46,692 nt of DNA from Chara braunii (lineage: Eukaryota; Streptophyta; Charophyceae; Charales; Characeae). The translations under genes and the position numbers were made by a program. Positions 31,999 to 41,219 of the stretch are shown one piece after another (the first letter of the stretch is position 1; every line of letters starts with the position of its first letter). The stretch covers positions 2,932,696-2,979,387 of the forward strand of contig BFEA01000096.1 in assembly GCA_003427395.1 (NCBI GenBank), read 5' to 3'. The notes beneath the pieces were generated by a model. The model was not told where the DNA came from. It did not search any database and was given only the letters and a program-made list of their open reading frames with translations.

Positions 31999-32583
31999 AT
32001 GGCGCGTTTTGCATTTGTCGCGGCCGTGGTCCTGACGATGATCGCTGCGCTCCCTGCGAGCGCGCAGCCGCCGGAGGTGACGATTAACTCTGTCGTTTAT
32101 GCGGGTTCTGGCTGCAACTACGAGAACAGCAACTGGGTCCTGTCCAACGACTTCAAGACATTGACCTTCATGTTTGGCGGGATGGTTGCGACCACAGACG
32201 GGTCGCTGGCCGACAAGAGGAAGCATTGCCAGCTGTCGTTCTACTTGAACTATCCGGATGGCTGGAGTGTGTCGCTTGGCCAGGCGACGGGCCGCGGGTT
32301 CGCCGACATCGCGAAGAAGTCCAAGGGCTTCTACGAGACACACTATTACTTCTCCGGACAACCCGGTACGGCTAAGGTCGAACGCACCATCAAGGGGCCC
32401 CAGGTCGGCAGCTTCGAGTTCACTGACGACTTCGTGACGGTTGTCTGGAGCGAGTGCAACAACGCTCCCAACTTGAACATCAAGACGGTGGTGAGAGTGG
32501 AGGGCACGAAGGCTGTGATGGCGCTCGACTCCCACGATACCAAGTTCCAGCTCATCTTCAACTGCAAGTGGAAGGCGTGTTAG
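31999..32583 (+). CDS. Secreted DUF4360 family protein
   Basis: An intact 194-residue intronless frame ending in TAG. Residues 1-22 form a signal peptide: a short basic start, a hydrophobic core (FVAAVVLTMIAAL) and an A-S-A cleavage site before Gln23. The rest matches the DUF4360 pattern as I recognise it: PPEVTINSVVYAGSGC near the N-terminus, LTFMFGGM, KHCQLSFYLNYPDGWS in the middle, and a C-terminal FNCKWKAC. Five Cys remain in the mature part. The frame is open further upstream to 31,882, but the ATG at 31,999 fits the signal peptide and has G at -3 and +4. DUF4360 proteins are secreted and of unknown function. The coding sequence is more GC-rich than its surroundings, and no introns are needed. 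It is the only clearly intact host-type gene in the window. Confidence 0.88.
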   Translation: MARFAFVAAVVLTMIAALPASAQPPEVTINSVVYAGSGCNYENSNWVLSNDFKTLTFMFGGMVATTDGSLADKRKHCQLSFYLNYPDGWSVSLGQATGRGFADIAKKSKGFYETHYYFSGQPGTAKVERTIKGPQVGSFEFTDDFVTVVWSECNNAPNLNIKTVVRVEGTKAVMALDSHDTKFQLIFNCKWKAC

Positions 32584-32708
32584 TGAGAAGCCCACCCATC
32601 ATCTCCCATTTCCAGCTTGGAGGGCGAGCCGGCGGCGACAATGAGCGGAAGGGTGGGATAGGACGGTAGTTAACTTGTCAGGGATGACCATCGGCAGCGG
32701 AGCCTCGT

Positions 32709-32870
32709 CTCTCTCTCTCTCTCCCTTTCTCTCTCTCTTTCTCTCCTCTCTCTCTTTCTCTCTGTATCATGTAGTTGATGATATCTTCTACTGTCTGTCT
32801 CTCTCCCAATCTCCCTCTTTCTCTGTCTCTCTCCCGCTCTCCGTATCCTCACTATTCTCTCTCCGTGTCA
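32709..32870. repeat. CT-rich microsatellite
   Basis: TCTCTCTC and CTTTCTCTC tracts lie just downstream of the DUF4360 gene, possibly within its 3' UTR. The frames here are artefacts. 32,880-33,420 holds nothing recognisable. Confidence 0.9.
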
Positions 32871-33422
32871 AGTGGTTCCTGATGTCTCTAGGACCGCGTA
32901 TGAGCAGTTTGTTGCTATCACCCGAGATAGATGTGTTCACTCATCTTCTGAGGGGAGGGGGAACGATCCGAGTCTTCCATTCGTCGCCGTCGCCTTCGTA
33001 AATCTTACTAATGGAGGAGTTGAGCCTGTTTGTCCGTAGATTAGACACGTGGATGTGAAGAGGTGCGGCAGTGCCTCGTTGTCCTCCATCTTGTCAGTTA
33101 GTCAGTTCTTGCGATGATCGCTGGTTTGGTAGAAGGAAAAGAACGACGTCGAAATCTCCTGCTGGGCGCCGTTAAGCGAGTACCTTAGCATTCTGGTTGA
33201 AGGAGGTCGAATTCGAAATTTCTTTCTGGTTCTTGTCTGTTCTATCTTCTGAACTGTGCATGTCGCAGAGAAGGGATATGTGCTTGTCAAATACTTCAAA
33301 CTTTTTATTGTTTACGATAACCGTTGTCTGAGCCCGGCCGTCCAGTACGGCGAACAGCCTGGTCAAAAGCTTTTGTAACACCTTTTGCTTTTTTGTTTCG
33401 TTTTCTTTCGTCGAACTGTTGC

Positions 33423-33448
33423 TTTTTTTTTTTTTTTTTTTTTTTTTT
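33423..33448. repeat. T26 tract
   Basis: Twenty-six T residues in a row, equal to a poly(A) on the minus strand. It may be the tail of a minus-strand retroposon whose body is not recognised. No clear target duplication was seen. Confidence 0.85.
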
Positions 33449-33499
33449 GCAATCCGTCTCTTTGCGCGCCGTCAATAAGAGAAGAATGCCGAGTTACGG

Positions 33500-33600
33500 A
33501 CGGACGACCCTGGCTCAGTTGGTACATCCATGGAGTGTTGAAGCAGTGACATGAGCTCGAGTCCCGATGGAATCTGCTGACCGGTAAAATTATTTTGAAT
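33500..33600 (+). mobile_element. tRNA-derived SINE-like head
   Basis: TGGCTCAGTTGG (33,511-33,522) matches an RNA polymerase III A box. AGCTCGAGTCC (33,554-33,564) is a near B box about 30 bases later. The rest does not fold as a tRNA by eye. The 3' extent is unknown. Confidence 0.45.
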
Positions 33601-34129
33601 GTGCCTGAGGCGCCTCTATTTGAAGACATGTCAATTACAAGAAAGTAAAAAAGAATGTGAAGCTCATAATGGTATATTAGTTTATCGGACGGTTTATAGC
33701 AACCATTCATTTATCAGACAACCTAATGAAAAGAAAGGATAGAACAATGGTGTGTTCAGAAGTATAACTTGGAACCAATCTCTATTTATTTATTCATTGC
33801 TTTATAGCTATACCTGGAGGGTTTGATTTATGTATGCACGGTTTCATTCGTTGATGTCGGGCATTGTCCCACCAGCCATGCCTCCCCCCACAACCCCAAG
33901 CCCCCCTCTATTTGGAATCGTCTTGATTTATGCCTCCTATTTCTATGCACAGTGGCGGGGTGCTAACCTTGTCTGTATCGTTCCAACGTTTAGGGAAGTC
34001 CCGAAGACCCAATTTAATTGTATTGACGATTTTCCTTTTCTCATTCTACGAATTTCTGTATGCATTTCCAGCAGCTGCTTCTCGCCTTGTCGTTCGTAAG
34101 CATTGTATATCGTGCTCTGGAGCAGGTGG

Positions 34130-34215
34130 GCGTGAATCTTTAGCTAGGTGGGATGAATCTGTAACTAGGGGGGACTAATCTACAACAAGGAGGGATAAAT
34201 CCGTAACTAGGGGAG
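34130..34215. repeat. Minisatellite, about 23-bp unit
   Basis: Four diverged units of the type GGGATGAATCTGTAACTAGG. The surrounding 33,600-35,080 has no convincing gene. A 232-residue plus frame at 34,327-35,025 has no recognisable domain. Confidence 0.65.
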
Positions 34216-34632
34216 ATGGAAATGAAATGCTGTTTTAGCTTTGAATCCTCTAGCCTGCCCGAGTGGGGTCCCTTGTCCTCTCCTGTCGTTGGAGTCGAGA
34301 GAACATGTAATGGTTTGCTGTAGTTTATGATTTTCTTTTCTATCCCCTGGATTGATTACGCACAGCGAAGTAGTCGCTCCATTTCACTCTCCATCACCAT
34401 CGCTCCTTATATTCTCCTCTGCTTTGCCGAAATTCTATTCATGCTGATCGTGCGCGCCGGAAATGGGTGTGCGCGAGCGCGTGTTGCGTGCTGTCGAGGC
34501 GGATGGAGAATGTTTTCCGGGTTTTTGATGGCTCCCTTGTGCTACCGAAAGGACGGAGAATTGAGATTAAAGTCGTGTCCCAGTTCTTGTTCGGCATGTA
34601 GTTTTTGGGTAAAAACGGGATCCAGACTACTT

Positions 34633-34668
34633 CCCCGACAATTCGGCGGCGGCCCTGCATTGTCGGGG
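34633..34668. other. 10-bp perfect inverted repeat
   Basis: CCCCGACAAT and ATTGTCGGGG flank a 16-base GC-rich centre. It could form a hairpin. No associated gene or element end is clear. Confidence 0.6.
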
Positions 34669-35084
34669 ATGTGGAAACGTGAGCCGACGTGGCGCGACGT
34701 CCGCGATTGGCATTTATGCAGTTCTTTCGAAAAACGTAAGAGGCCAACCCCGTCTTGTGTCGTGAAAAAGAAGGGGCGGTTTTTTCCTTCTTTTTTTTTT
34801 TCGTTTCGTTGTCCGCATGCTTCACACAGGTTTTTGTGCAATGTCAACGGTACATCTCGGTTGTGTGACATCTGCTCCGAATGTCTGCCCTCCACCTCCA
34901 CAGGTCCAAACTTTTCGACACCGCCCACGAAAGTCCACCGTCCATTTCGTGAAAGAAGCAGCCTTGCCTTCCCGGGGATGTGGGATCCCATTTTTCTTTT
35001 TCGAAATTTTCGTAGCAGCCCCTAAAGCGGTTCTTTTAGCTTCGAGTTTCGTGAGAGGTGGGACTGGGATACGACCTTAAACAA

Positions 35085-35700
35085 CGAGGACGGGGAGTCT
35101 GAAAATCGAAACTATCGAAAGTACGAAACCGGGAATGGGAAAATACGACGGAAACGGGGAATCTGAAAATGAAAGAATCTGAAAACCGAAACAATCAAAA
35201 GTAGGAAAGCGGGAATGGGAAAATACGACGGAAACGGGGAATCTGAAAGTGAAAGAATCTGAAAATGAAAGAACACAAACACTTAGGGTGAATACCGGAA
35301 CGAAAAAATGAAAACGGGGAATGTGGATCGAGAAATTGTCCAAATTCTCCAAACTAGTGTTAAAAGGAAAAATGAATGGAAACGAAGTGTAAAAATTAAA
35401 ATAATAAGACCTTTCTCGGCCTTTTTGCTAAGGAGAAGTGTAGTATCTGTTCTGATCAGTTTAATATCTGATCCGTGGTCCATCCGGCCACATGATATTA
35501 AAAAAAAAAAAAAAAAGAAGAGGAAAACGGGCATGCGATACAAAGACAATAGAAACGGAGAATGTGAAAATGAAAAGAACGGGAACGGGAAATTTGAACA
35601 AAAAAACAATCTAAACGGTGAGTGTGAAAATAAAAATAATGGCGAACGGGTCTGTCGTCCTGCAGACGACGAAGACGGGGAATGTATGTAAAACAGAAAG
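35085..35700. repeat. GAAAACGGGGAATCTGAAAATGAAAG-type minisatellite region
   Basis: Irregular purine-rich units (GGAATCTGAAAATGAAAG, AAAACGGGGAATGTG) recur throughout. They are interrupted at 35,409-35,516 by the U2 snRNA retrocopy. Long frames on both strands are low-complexity artefacts. Confidence 0.85.
35409..35516 (+). pseudogene. U2 snRNA retrocopy, 3'-truncated and A-tailed
   Basis: The sequence follows the 5' part of plant U2 snRNA: CCTTTCTCGGCCTTTT at the start, GTAGTATCTGTTCT with the branch-point-binding GTAGTA at 35,440-35,445, then CAGTTTAATATCTGAT, a diverged stem-loop IIb, and GATATTAA. At the point where U2 continues to its Sm site, 17 A residues follow instead (35,500-35,516). 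Stem-loops III and IV and the Sm site are absent. It is a processed pseudogene, inserted in a minisatellite, with no clear target duplication. Confidence 0.88.
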
Positions 35701-35915
35701 CACAACGAACCGTTGTGTACTGACTGACATCATAGATAGACTAGCCTCGAAAATAGAGCCGACGACGAACCCTTCAAGACGCACACACCAAGGGCGAAGA
35801 TGGAGAAAGGTGTATGATCTCATTGATTTTTATTTTTATTTGATTGGTCTCACTGATTTCAAGAGTCTCTATCAATGTTCGTAGATACAGAAGAGTGTAC
35901 GACCTACAGAACAGA

Positions 35916-36030
35916 TCCTGTTCAAGAACAGGGACATCCGTTAAAAATTGTAACGATACAGAGAAGGGTAATTAGCATGGTCCCTGCGCTTTCAAGGATG
36001 ACACGCATAAATCGAGAAACAGTCCAAGAT
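35916..36030 (+). pseudogene. U6 snRNA retrocopy, near full length
   Basis: It contains GGGACATCCG, AACGATACAGAGAAG (ACAGAGA box), ATTAGCATGG (AGC triad), CCCTGCGC, AAGGATGACACGCATAAATC and GAGAAA, in U6 order. Two 4-base insertions (GGTA after ACAGAGAAG, TTTC before AAGGATGAC) disrupt the catalytic region. The 5' end forms CCTGTTC/GAACAGG in place of the usual stem. No upstream sequence element or T-run terminator is seen. TCTCTATCAA flanks it at 35,866-35,875 and 36,031-36,040, which looks like a target duplication. Confidence 0.85.
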
Positions 36031-36227
36031 TCTCTATCAAGAAAAGTACATCATAAAGGCAGTGATGGGGCTGAGCAGTTAAATGTCAGAAGTCGCTACC
36101 GTTCTGTTTTCACGCCGAACGTCTCTCTCCGATCGAGCTGAGCCTCCCTCTTGTCGTACGTGAACGATTTTTATTTTTACCTCCTCGCGTTTCCCGACTA
36201 GAAACCGAGCCCCTACCGTCCTCACCC

Positions 36228-36527
36228 GAATACAACGTCCGGTCGTTATAGCTGCATTTGGGGGACCTCGCAGTCTTAGGTATAGCGATACTAACCCGGC
36301 GTTCTATTCGGAAAGACGGTAGCTGGGAAACTGCATGAGCACCAGACACCGGCCATCAAATGCACTTGCCCGTTACCCGAATANAACGTCCGGTCGTTAT
36401 AGATGCATTTGGGGGACCTCGCAGTCTTAGGTATAGCGATACTAACCCGGCGTTCCATTCGGAAAGACGGTAGCTGGGAAACTGAATAAGCACCAGACAC
36501 CGGCCATCAAATGCACTTGGCCGTTAC
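36228..36527. repeat. 150-bp tandem duplication
   Basis: CGAATACAACGTCCGGTCG begins at 36,228 and recurs at 36,378 (one N inside). The units are nearly identical through GCATTTGGGGGACCTCGCAG and CACCAGACACCGGCCATC. The near identity and the N suggest a recent or collapsed array. Confidence 0.9.
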
Positions 36528-36616
36528 TCTTTCGAACAAACGAGTCCTGAACATCGGTTAATGAGCATCGCCGCTGTGGACCGGACCGACTAGCATCGCG
36601 TAAAACGTGTGTGGCG

Positions 36617-36790
36617 TTCTTTTTTTATTTAAAAACACAAACAATGTATTTTTCATTTACACGAATCCAAAAAAAAGGATCCAAACGAAAAAAAAAGAAC
36701 AATAGGTCCCCGGCCTCAAAGTTGATGATTGGTATGGAAAGTGTCTGCTTTTGTGTTTTAAAAAAAAAAAACAAAAAAAAAACATAGTCT
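36617..36790. repeat. Inverted-repeat, A/T-tract unit
   Basis: TTTAAAAACACAAA near 36,628 and TTTTGTGTTTTAAA near 36,750 form an inverted pair with T-rich and A-rich outer arms. It could be a tiny MITE. No target duplication was confirmed. Confidence 0.3.
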
Positions 36791-37428
36791 GACAGGGACG
36801 TCATGACAGTACAGCCTGTGCATCCGCACTTCGCGGGTGTCCCGGTTCGACAGAGCTGTCCTTCTAAAAGGAGGGCAATGCCTTCACGGTACATCTGCAT
36901 GCAACCTTCCCGCCGGCCTCTTCGCAGTCTTCCACTGAAATCTCAATATTCTCTATTTCTGCAAATAAAAAAAATCACGAAGCTTCAAAAACAAGCCCCC
37001 CCGCCCACCCTTTTGAAAACCATAGAATTGAACCCCACCGTTCGAAAACCGTAGAATTGAAGCTTCCGGCCAATGCAATAGATGCTTTGGTGATATGAAC
37101 TCTGGTGTTTCTGTTCTGCTTTTTTGAGTCTTCATGGTATCTAAGTAGTATTAGGAATTCGATTGTTGAGTAGCCCTTTTGTTTTGTGGCTTTCTACAGG
37201 TTTTCCTTCGTTTTAGGTTTTAGCTGTGGGGTTTGGTGGTTGTGTTCGCCATAGGTTTTTTGTGATATGATTTTCGGTGGTTTGTTTCTACGGCATTTAC
37301 GTAGTATTAGGAATTAGTTCGTTGAGAAGTGTTTTTGTTTTCTGGTTTAGGCCAGTTGCCCTCTGCTATCTTCACCGTATTCTCTGCTATGTTGATGGAA
37401 GCCTTGGGCACGGGGCCCGTTCCAATGT

Positions 37429-37702
37429 GAAAAAAAAAAAGAAAAAAAGGTGGCGAACCAAATGGCCAACAATAGAGTAGCAGCAGAGGCTACAGCCAAC
37501 ACTCCCCCACACACCACACACAACCCACTCGCGCTCACACTCACACCCGTGTTGGTCATAGACCCTGCTAATACCGATCAGGGGTATCCAGAGGACTATC
37601 ACAGTCCGTTGGCACTAAGTGTGCCGCAGGCGGCCATGAGGCTTGAACCCACAACCTCCTGAATGCCACTTGCATGCTTAACCAACTCAGCTATGAGGGC
37701 TG
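37429..37702 (-). mobile_element. tRNA-derived SINE ending in a T-rich tail
   Basis: On the minus strand, an A box (TAGCTGAGTTGG, 37,693-37,682) is followed about 32 bases later by a B box (GGTTCAAGCC, 37,649-37,640), then an unrelated body and a T7-C-T11 tail at 37,448-37,430. Plant Au-type SINEs end in T runs, so this may be such a SINE. The ATTGTTGGCCATT near its 3' end also occurs beside a T-tract at about 41,056-41,068 (minus strand). Confidence 0.6.
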
Positions 37703-38769
37703 GGGGACCATGAGAAAGGGAGGCGCAGCTACTGGCAAAATGCTCGGTCTTTGCGTTAGCCGGACCCCCACCGGCGGCCCCACCCCATCTCTGACTACCG
37801 CTGTTGGGGCGGGGGGCAACCTGAATTACCTCGTTTGCGAGGCCCTATGCTTGCAGCGGTCCCCTCTACATAGGGCCTCGTTAGACACTCCTCGTGGACC
37901 CGAAATCCACAAGGAATGACCGTTCCACCTGTCCTCGGGGAAGATTCTCGAACAAAAATGTGAAAACACCAGAAGGAGATTTCCTTGTGGCGTCCTTGTG
38001 GCCACAGCCAATTTTTCCTTAGCCCCAAGGGACCTCCCGAGGTCCCTCGTGGCACAAGGAAGCGCAAATTTTGGAGCGGCGAGGGCATGCGTCGACGTAC
38101 AATTTCGGTTGGAGGGTGGTCCAGATGTGGTCCAGCGAAGCGGAGCACGAACATCCCTGTGTTGAAATTCTGCACGGCGCCCAAACGGCTCCAAACGGTA
38201 ATCGGCGCTGTGAGGCCTCCGTCCGTCGACGCGAAATGCCAGCCGGCGTCAAGTTCAGATGCTGCGGCGGGCGATCGTCGACAACGGTCCAAAATTCAAA
38301 TGCTTTTCCCACCGGCCGCCCTTTCGACGACGCCAGTCTCATTGGAGAAGATCGTCGTTTTGTTGGATCGTCGTCACGCCTCGCGCATTGGAGCAGAGAA
38401 CTTTCACCGATCTTTCTTGTGTCGACGGGCTTGTCCGTTGAACGATCGACCGCCGACGTCACAGTGCAGCCCTTCGAACGGCCCTTTCATGGCCGACCTG
38501 CTGCACAGGCTGCCTCTGCTGGTCCTGGTCGTCGTGCTGCTTCTCGTCGTTGTCTTCTTCCACGTGTGTTTAGTCGGCCTCGTCCCGATCGCGGCGCGCA
38601 AAAGGAGATCTTTGAAGAAAGCCGACAGGATGGATCGACGACTGGGCAACGGCAGACCGGCAGGCACGACCTCCGGAGGAAGCAATCGGCAACAACAGTA
38701 ATAAAAAAACACAAAATTAAAAGGACGGTGACGCACGTCCGCGAATCGCGACGGCAAACCAAGACGACC

Positions 38770-39033
38770 CTCGACGCATTGCCTGAGGAACCCGTCGCAG
38801 GACAAAACCTAGCAACCCAATCAAGGCTGGACGGTACGACTGATCTGCCCTCCAGCCATTGCAGTGAACAGGCCCCCACGCGTGGCCGTCCAGCAAGGGG
38901 AACACGACCCTCCACGCAAACCACCAACCCCGACGAGGTACAGACCACAGCGACCCAATTAAGGCAGGACGGAATCTGCCCTCCGTCCATTGCTGCAATG
39001 AAAGCACTTCCACGCGCTGCCGTCCACAAATGA
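38770..39033. repeat. 138-bp diverged tandem duplication
   Basis: ACCCAATCAAGGCTGGACGG at 38,815 and ACCCAATTAAGGCAGGACGG at 38,953 start similar stretches that include TCTGCCCTCC and a CCACGCG(T/C)GGC/GCTGCCGTCCA block. It lies just downstream of the transposase stop. Confidence 0.7.
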
Positions 39034-39041
39034 AACATGAC

Positions 39042-40643
39042 TCACTCGTGTTTCAATCTTTCCGCCAAAGCATCCTTCATCGCCAACGCTTCGTCTGTCG
39101 ACGTGAACATCGAAACAGGCTGGAGGGGCTGCTCGATCCCCAGGCCCACACGTCGTCGCACACCATTGGCGTCGACCTCCCACATCAGATTCTCGTCGAA
39201 GGGGATTCGTGCGTCGATCAGCATGTTGTGCAGTATGCATACGACAGTGAACTGCTGCGGGAGTGTGTCCAGATTTGTCTTGTGTGTCCGCAGAAACAGC
39301 CGCCACATGCCCTTCAGCCTGCCGAACGCCCTCTCCACCGCTCCCCTCGCCACCTTCTCTTTGTTGTCGAACCGTTCCTCGTTGACGTGCTGATTGATGC
39401 CTCTGTACGGAACGGCCATCCATTGGGAAGGGGGGTACCCATTGTCCACCAGAACGTACCCGTTCGTCTTCACACCGAACGGCAGTGTCATGGGGGGACC
39501 ACGGAACAACGACCCCTCCTCTGCGCGCAGCTACAGGCTGGACAACTGCAGCACTCTGATGTCGTGGCAGCTACATGGGTATCCCATGTGCACGTCGAGC
39601 ACAAGCAAGTCCAGGTCGACGACAACCTGCGCGACGATGGAAAAACGATACTTCCTATCGTAGTAGTTTTCGCAAGGAGTGTTCGTCGGCTTGTCGACGT
39701 ACACGTGAGTGCAATCAATGCAGCCGTGACAGTCGGGGAACCCTTTATCAGCAAACGCCCGCAGAACGACGAGTTTGCGAAGTCCTGTCGGCCACACAAT
39801 CTTATCTCCGAACACTCTAAGCAGCGCGGCAGTAACGTCGCAAACGGCAATCAACCCAGAAGTTCATCCAATCCCGAAGTTCCACGTGCTGCTCTCGTAT
39901 GTCTCTCCTGAAGCCCACCTGTACAGCGCATACGCCAAAATCTGGTCCGGCTGCAAAGGCTCCTTGTAGAACGTGACCCGCCGCTGAAGATGAGGCGCAC
40001 ACGCCTCCGCGATTTCCCTGAACACTTGCGGCGACATGCGAAGCTTATCCCGAAAGTAGTCATCTGTCGCGTCGTCGCATTGCTTGAGGTCTTCCCACGT
40101 GCCTCCTGTCCTGCGCTTCACCCACCACCGCGGCGTTGCACGTGGTATCACTCCGCAACCCTACGCGTAGCACAACTAAACAACAGCCTCCGACGTCGCC
40201 ACGTAATCGGCCCCATCGAACGGATCTTGCGTCAATTTCCTCCGTCTACGCGCGGGCAACTGGTCCTTCAGCCGCCCCAGCGCCCTCTCCTGCTGACATC
40301 GAAGAACGATCGTCGACACGGCCGTCGCCACTGCCTGCAACTCACCATGAATCAACGGATCACGTTTACCCTCTGCGCCGCCCTCCATAGCGGCGACATC
40401 GAAACGGTCTCGTCGTTCCACTGCCGGCTGTGTCGTACTTCCGCACATGTCGAAAGGCGGCCCCTTTTCTATGTCGACAGGCCCGCAGACGGCAAAGAGG
40501 AGCAACACGCAGTCGACGCGTGTAAACGTCCACGGCGATGGAAGCACCAAACGCTGCCCGCGCAGTGGCAACGGCCTGGGGACGGAACCTCTGCCGCCGC
40601 TCACCCACTTTCCGCAGCACGCCAACCTCGCGCCGCCAGGCAC
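39042..40643 (-). pseudogene. PIF/Harbinger transposase (DDE nuclease), four in-frame stops
   Basis: One continuous minus-strand frame of about 534 codons, broken only by TAG at 40,176-40,178 and 40,161-40,163, TGA at 39,864-39,866 and TAG at 39,531-39,533. The N-terminal part has CQQERALGR. The DNA-binding-like part includes DKLRMSPQVFREIAEAC. The DDE nuclease has GCIDCTHVYVDKP (first Asp), YPCSCHDIRVLQ (second Asp), and a C-terminal KVARGAVERAFGRLKGMW (Glu region) followed by CILHNMLID. These are the hallmarks of the HARBI1/PIF DDE_Tnp_4 family, which excises and inserts elements with 3-bp duplications. No frameshift is present. The annotated start is the first Met; the true start may be further upstream. 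Confidence 0.92.
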
Positions 40644-41219
40644 ACGTCATCGTCGTCGTCGCAGCGTTTGTTCGAATTTTGAATTTCAAATGCCCACGCC
40701 CTTGGGGTTTTAATTAATTAATTTCCGCGTCGCCCGACGTCTGCCATTTCCCGCCTCGCGTCGCTGGACCACAGCGCCTCCACACGGACAAAAGAGACTG
40801 GACCAGGGACGTCCGATACCGCGGCCGCTAATTTACATATGAAACTGGCCGCGGGGACGCCACAAGGAAACATCCTCAGGGGACGTCCCCAAGGATGAGT
40901 GGAACGACGCCGCAAATTCCCCTAAAAAGCCACAAGGACGTTTCCTTGTGGCTCAAGGAAACCGTAAAGAGTGTCTAGCGAGGCCCATAGTCTTAGGAGT
41001 AGTGGTAGGAAGGTCGTGAAAGGCGAAAAAAGAATTTGAGAGAAGAAAAAAAAAAATGGCCAACAATAAATTTTAAAAGTATTCTACTGGCCGAAGGGCA
41101 GCTACCTCCACGAAAACGAAGACAATAGACACTAGCAGTAGATACGGAAAAGGATCAACGCTTGACGTTTGTTGCGCACGTGGTCGAAAACCAAAGAGCA
41201 CAGGCGTAAATAGGTCGTA

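Larger units (their letters stand above)
37873..40986 (-). mobile_element. Full-length PIF/Harbinger element, TSD ATA
   Basis: It begins GGGCCTCGTTAGACACTCC and ends with GAGTGTCTAGCGAGGCCC, so the 18-bp inverted repeats differ at one base. ATA flanks it at 37,870-37,872 and 40,987-40,989. The minus strand carries the transposase (40,643-39,042). Subterminal CCACAAGGA blocks repeat at both ends. Copies at 23,244 and 29,107 are deletion derivatives. Confidence 0.92.

Noticed and set aside
34327-35025. 232-residue plus-strand frame
   Set aside because: It contains F/K homopolymer stretches from T-tracts, overlaps a 149-residue frame on the other strand, and shows no recognisable domain or promoter.
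35916-36030. Functional U6 snRNA gene
   Set aside because: Two insertions fall in the catalytic region, no upstream sequence element or suitably placed TATA is visible, no T-run terminator follows, and a flanking direct repeat indicates retroposition.
37838-37852. Additional Harbinger/MITE right end (GCGAGGCCC) just left of the full-length element
   Set aside because: No matching left end or 3-bp duplication could be paired with it.
38071-39033. 320-residue plus-strand frame tail-to-tail with the Harbinger transposase, possibly the accessory Myb-like protein
   Set aside because: No Myb/SANT tryptophan pattern is visible, the composition is Arg/Ser-rich as expected from GC-rich non-coding sequence, part of it lies in a tandem duplication, and the frame is not kept in the copies at 23,244 or 29,107.
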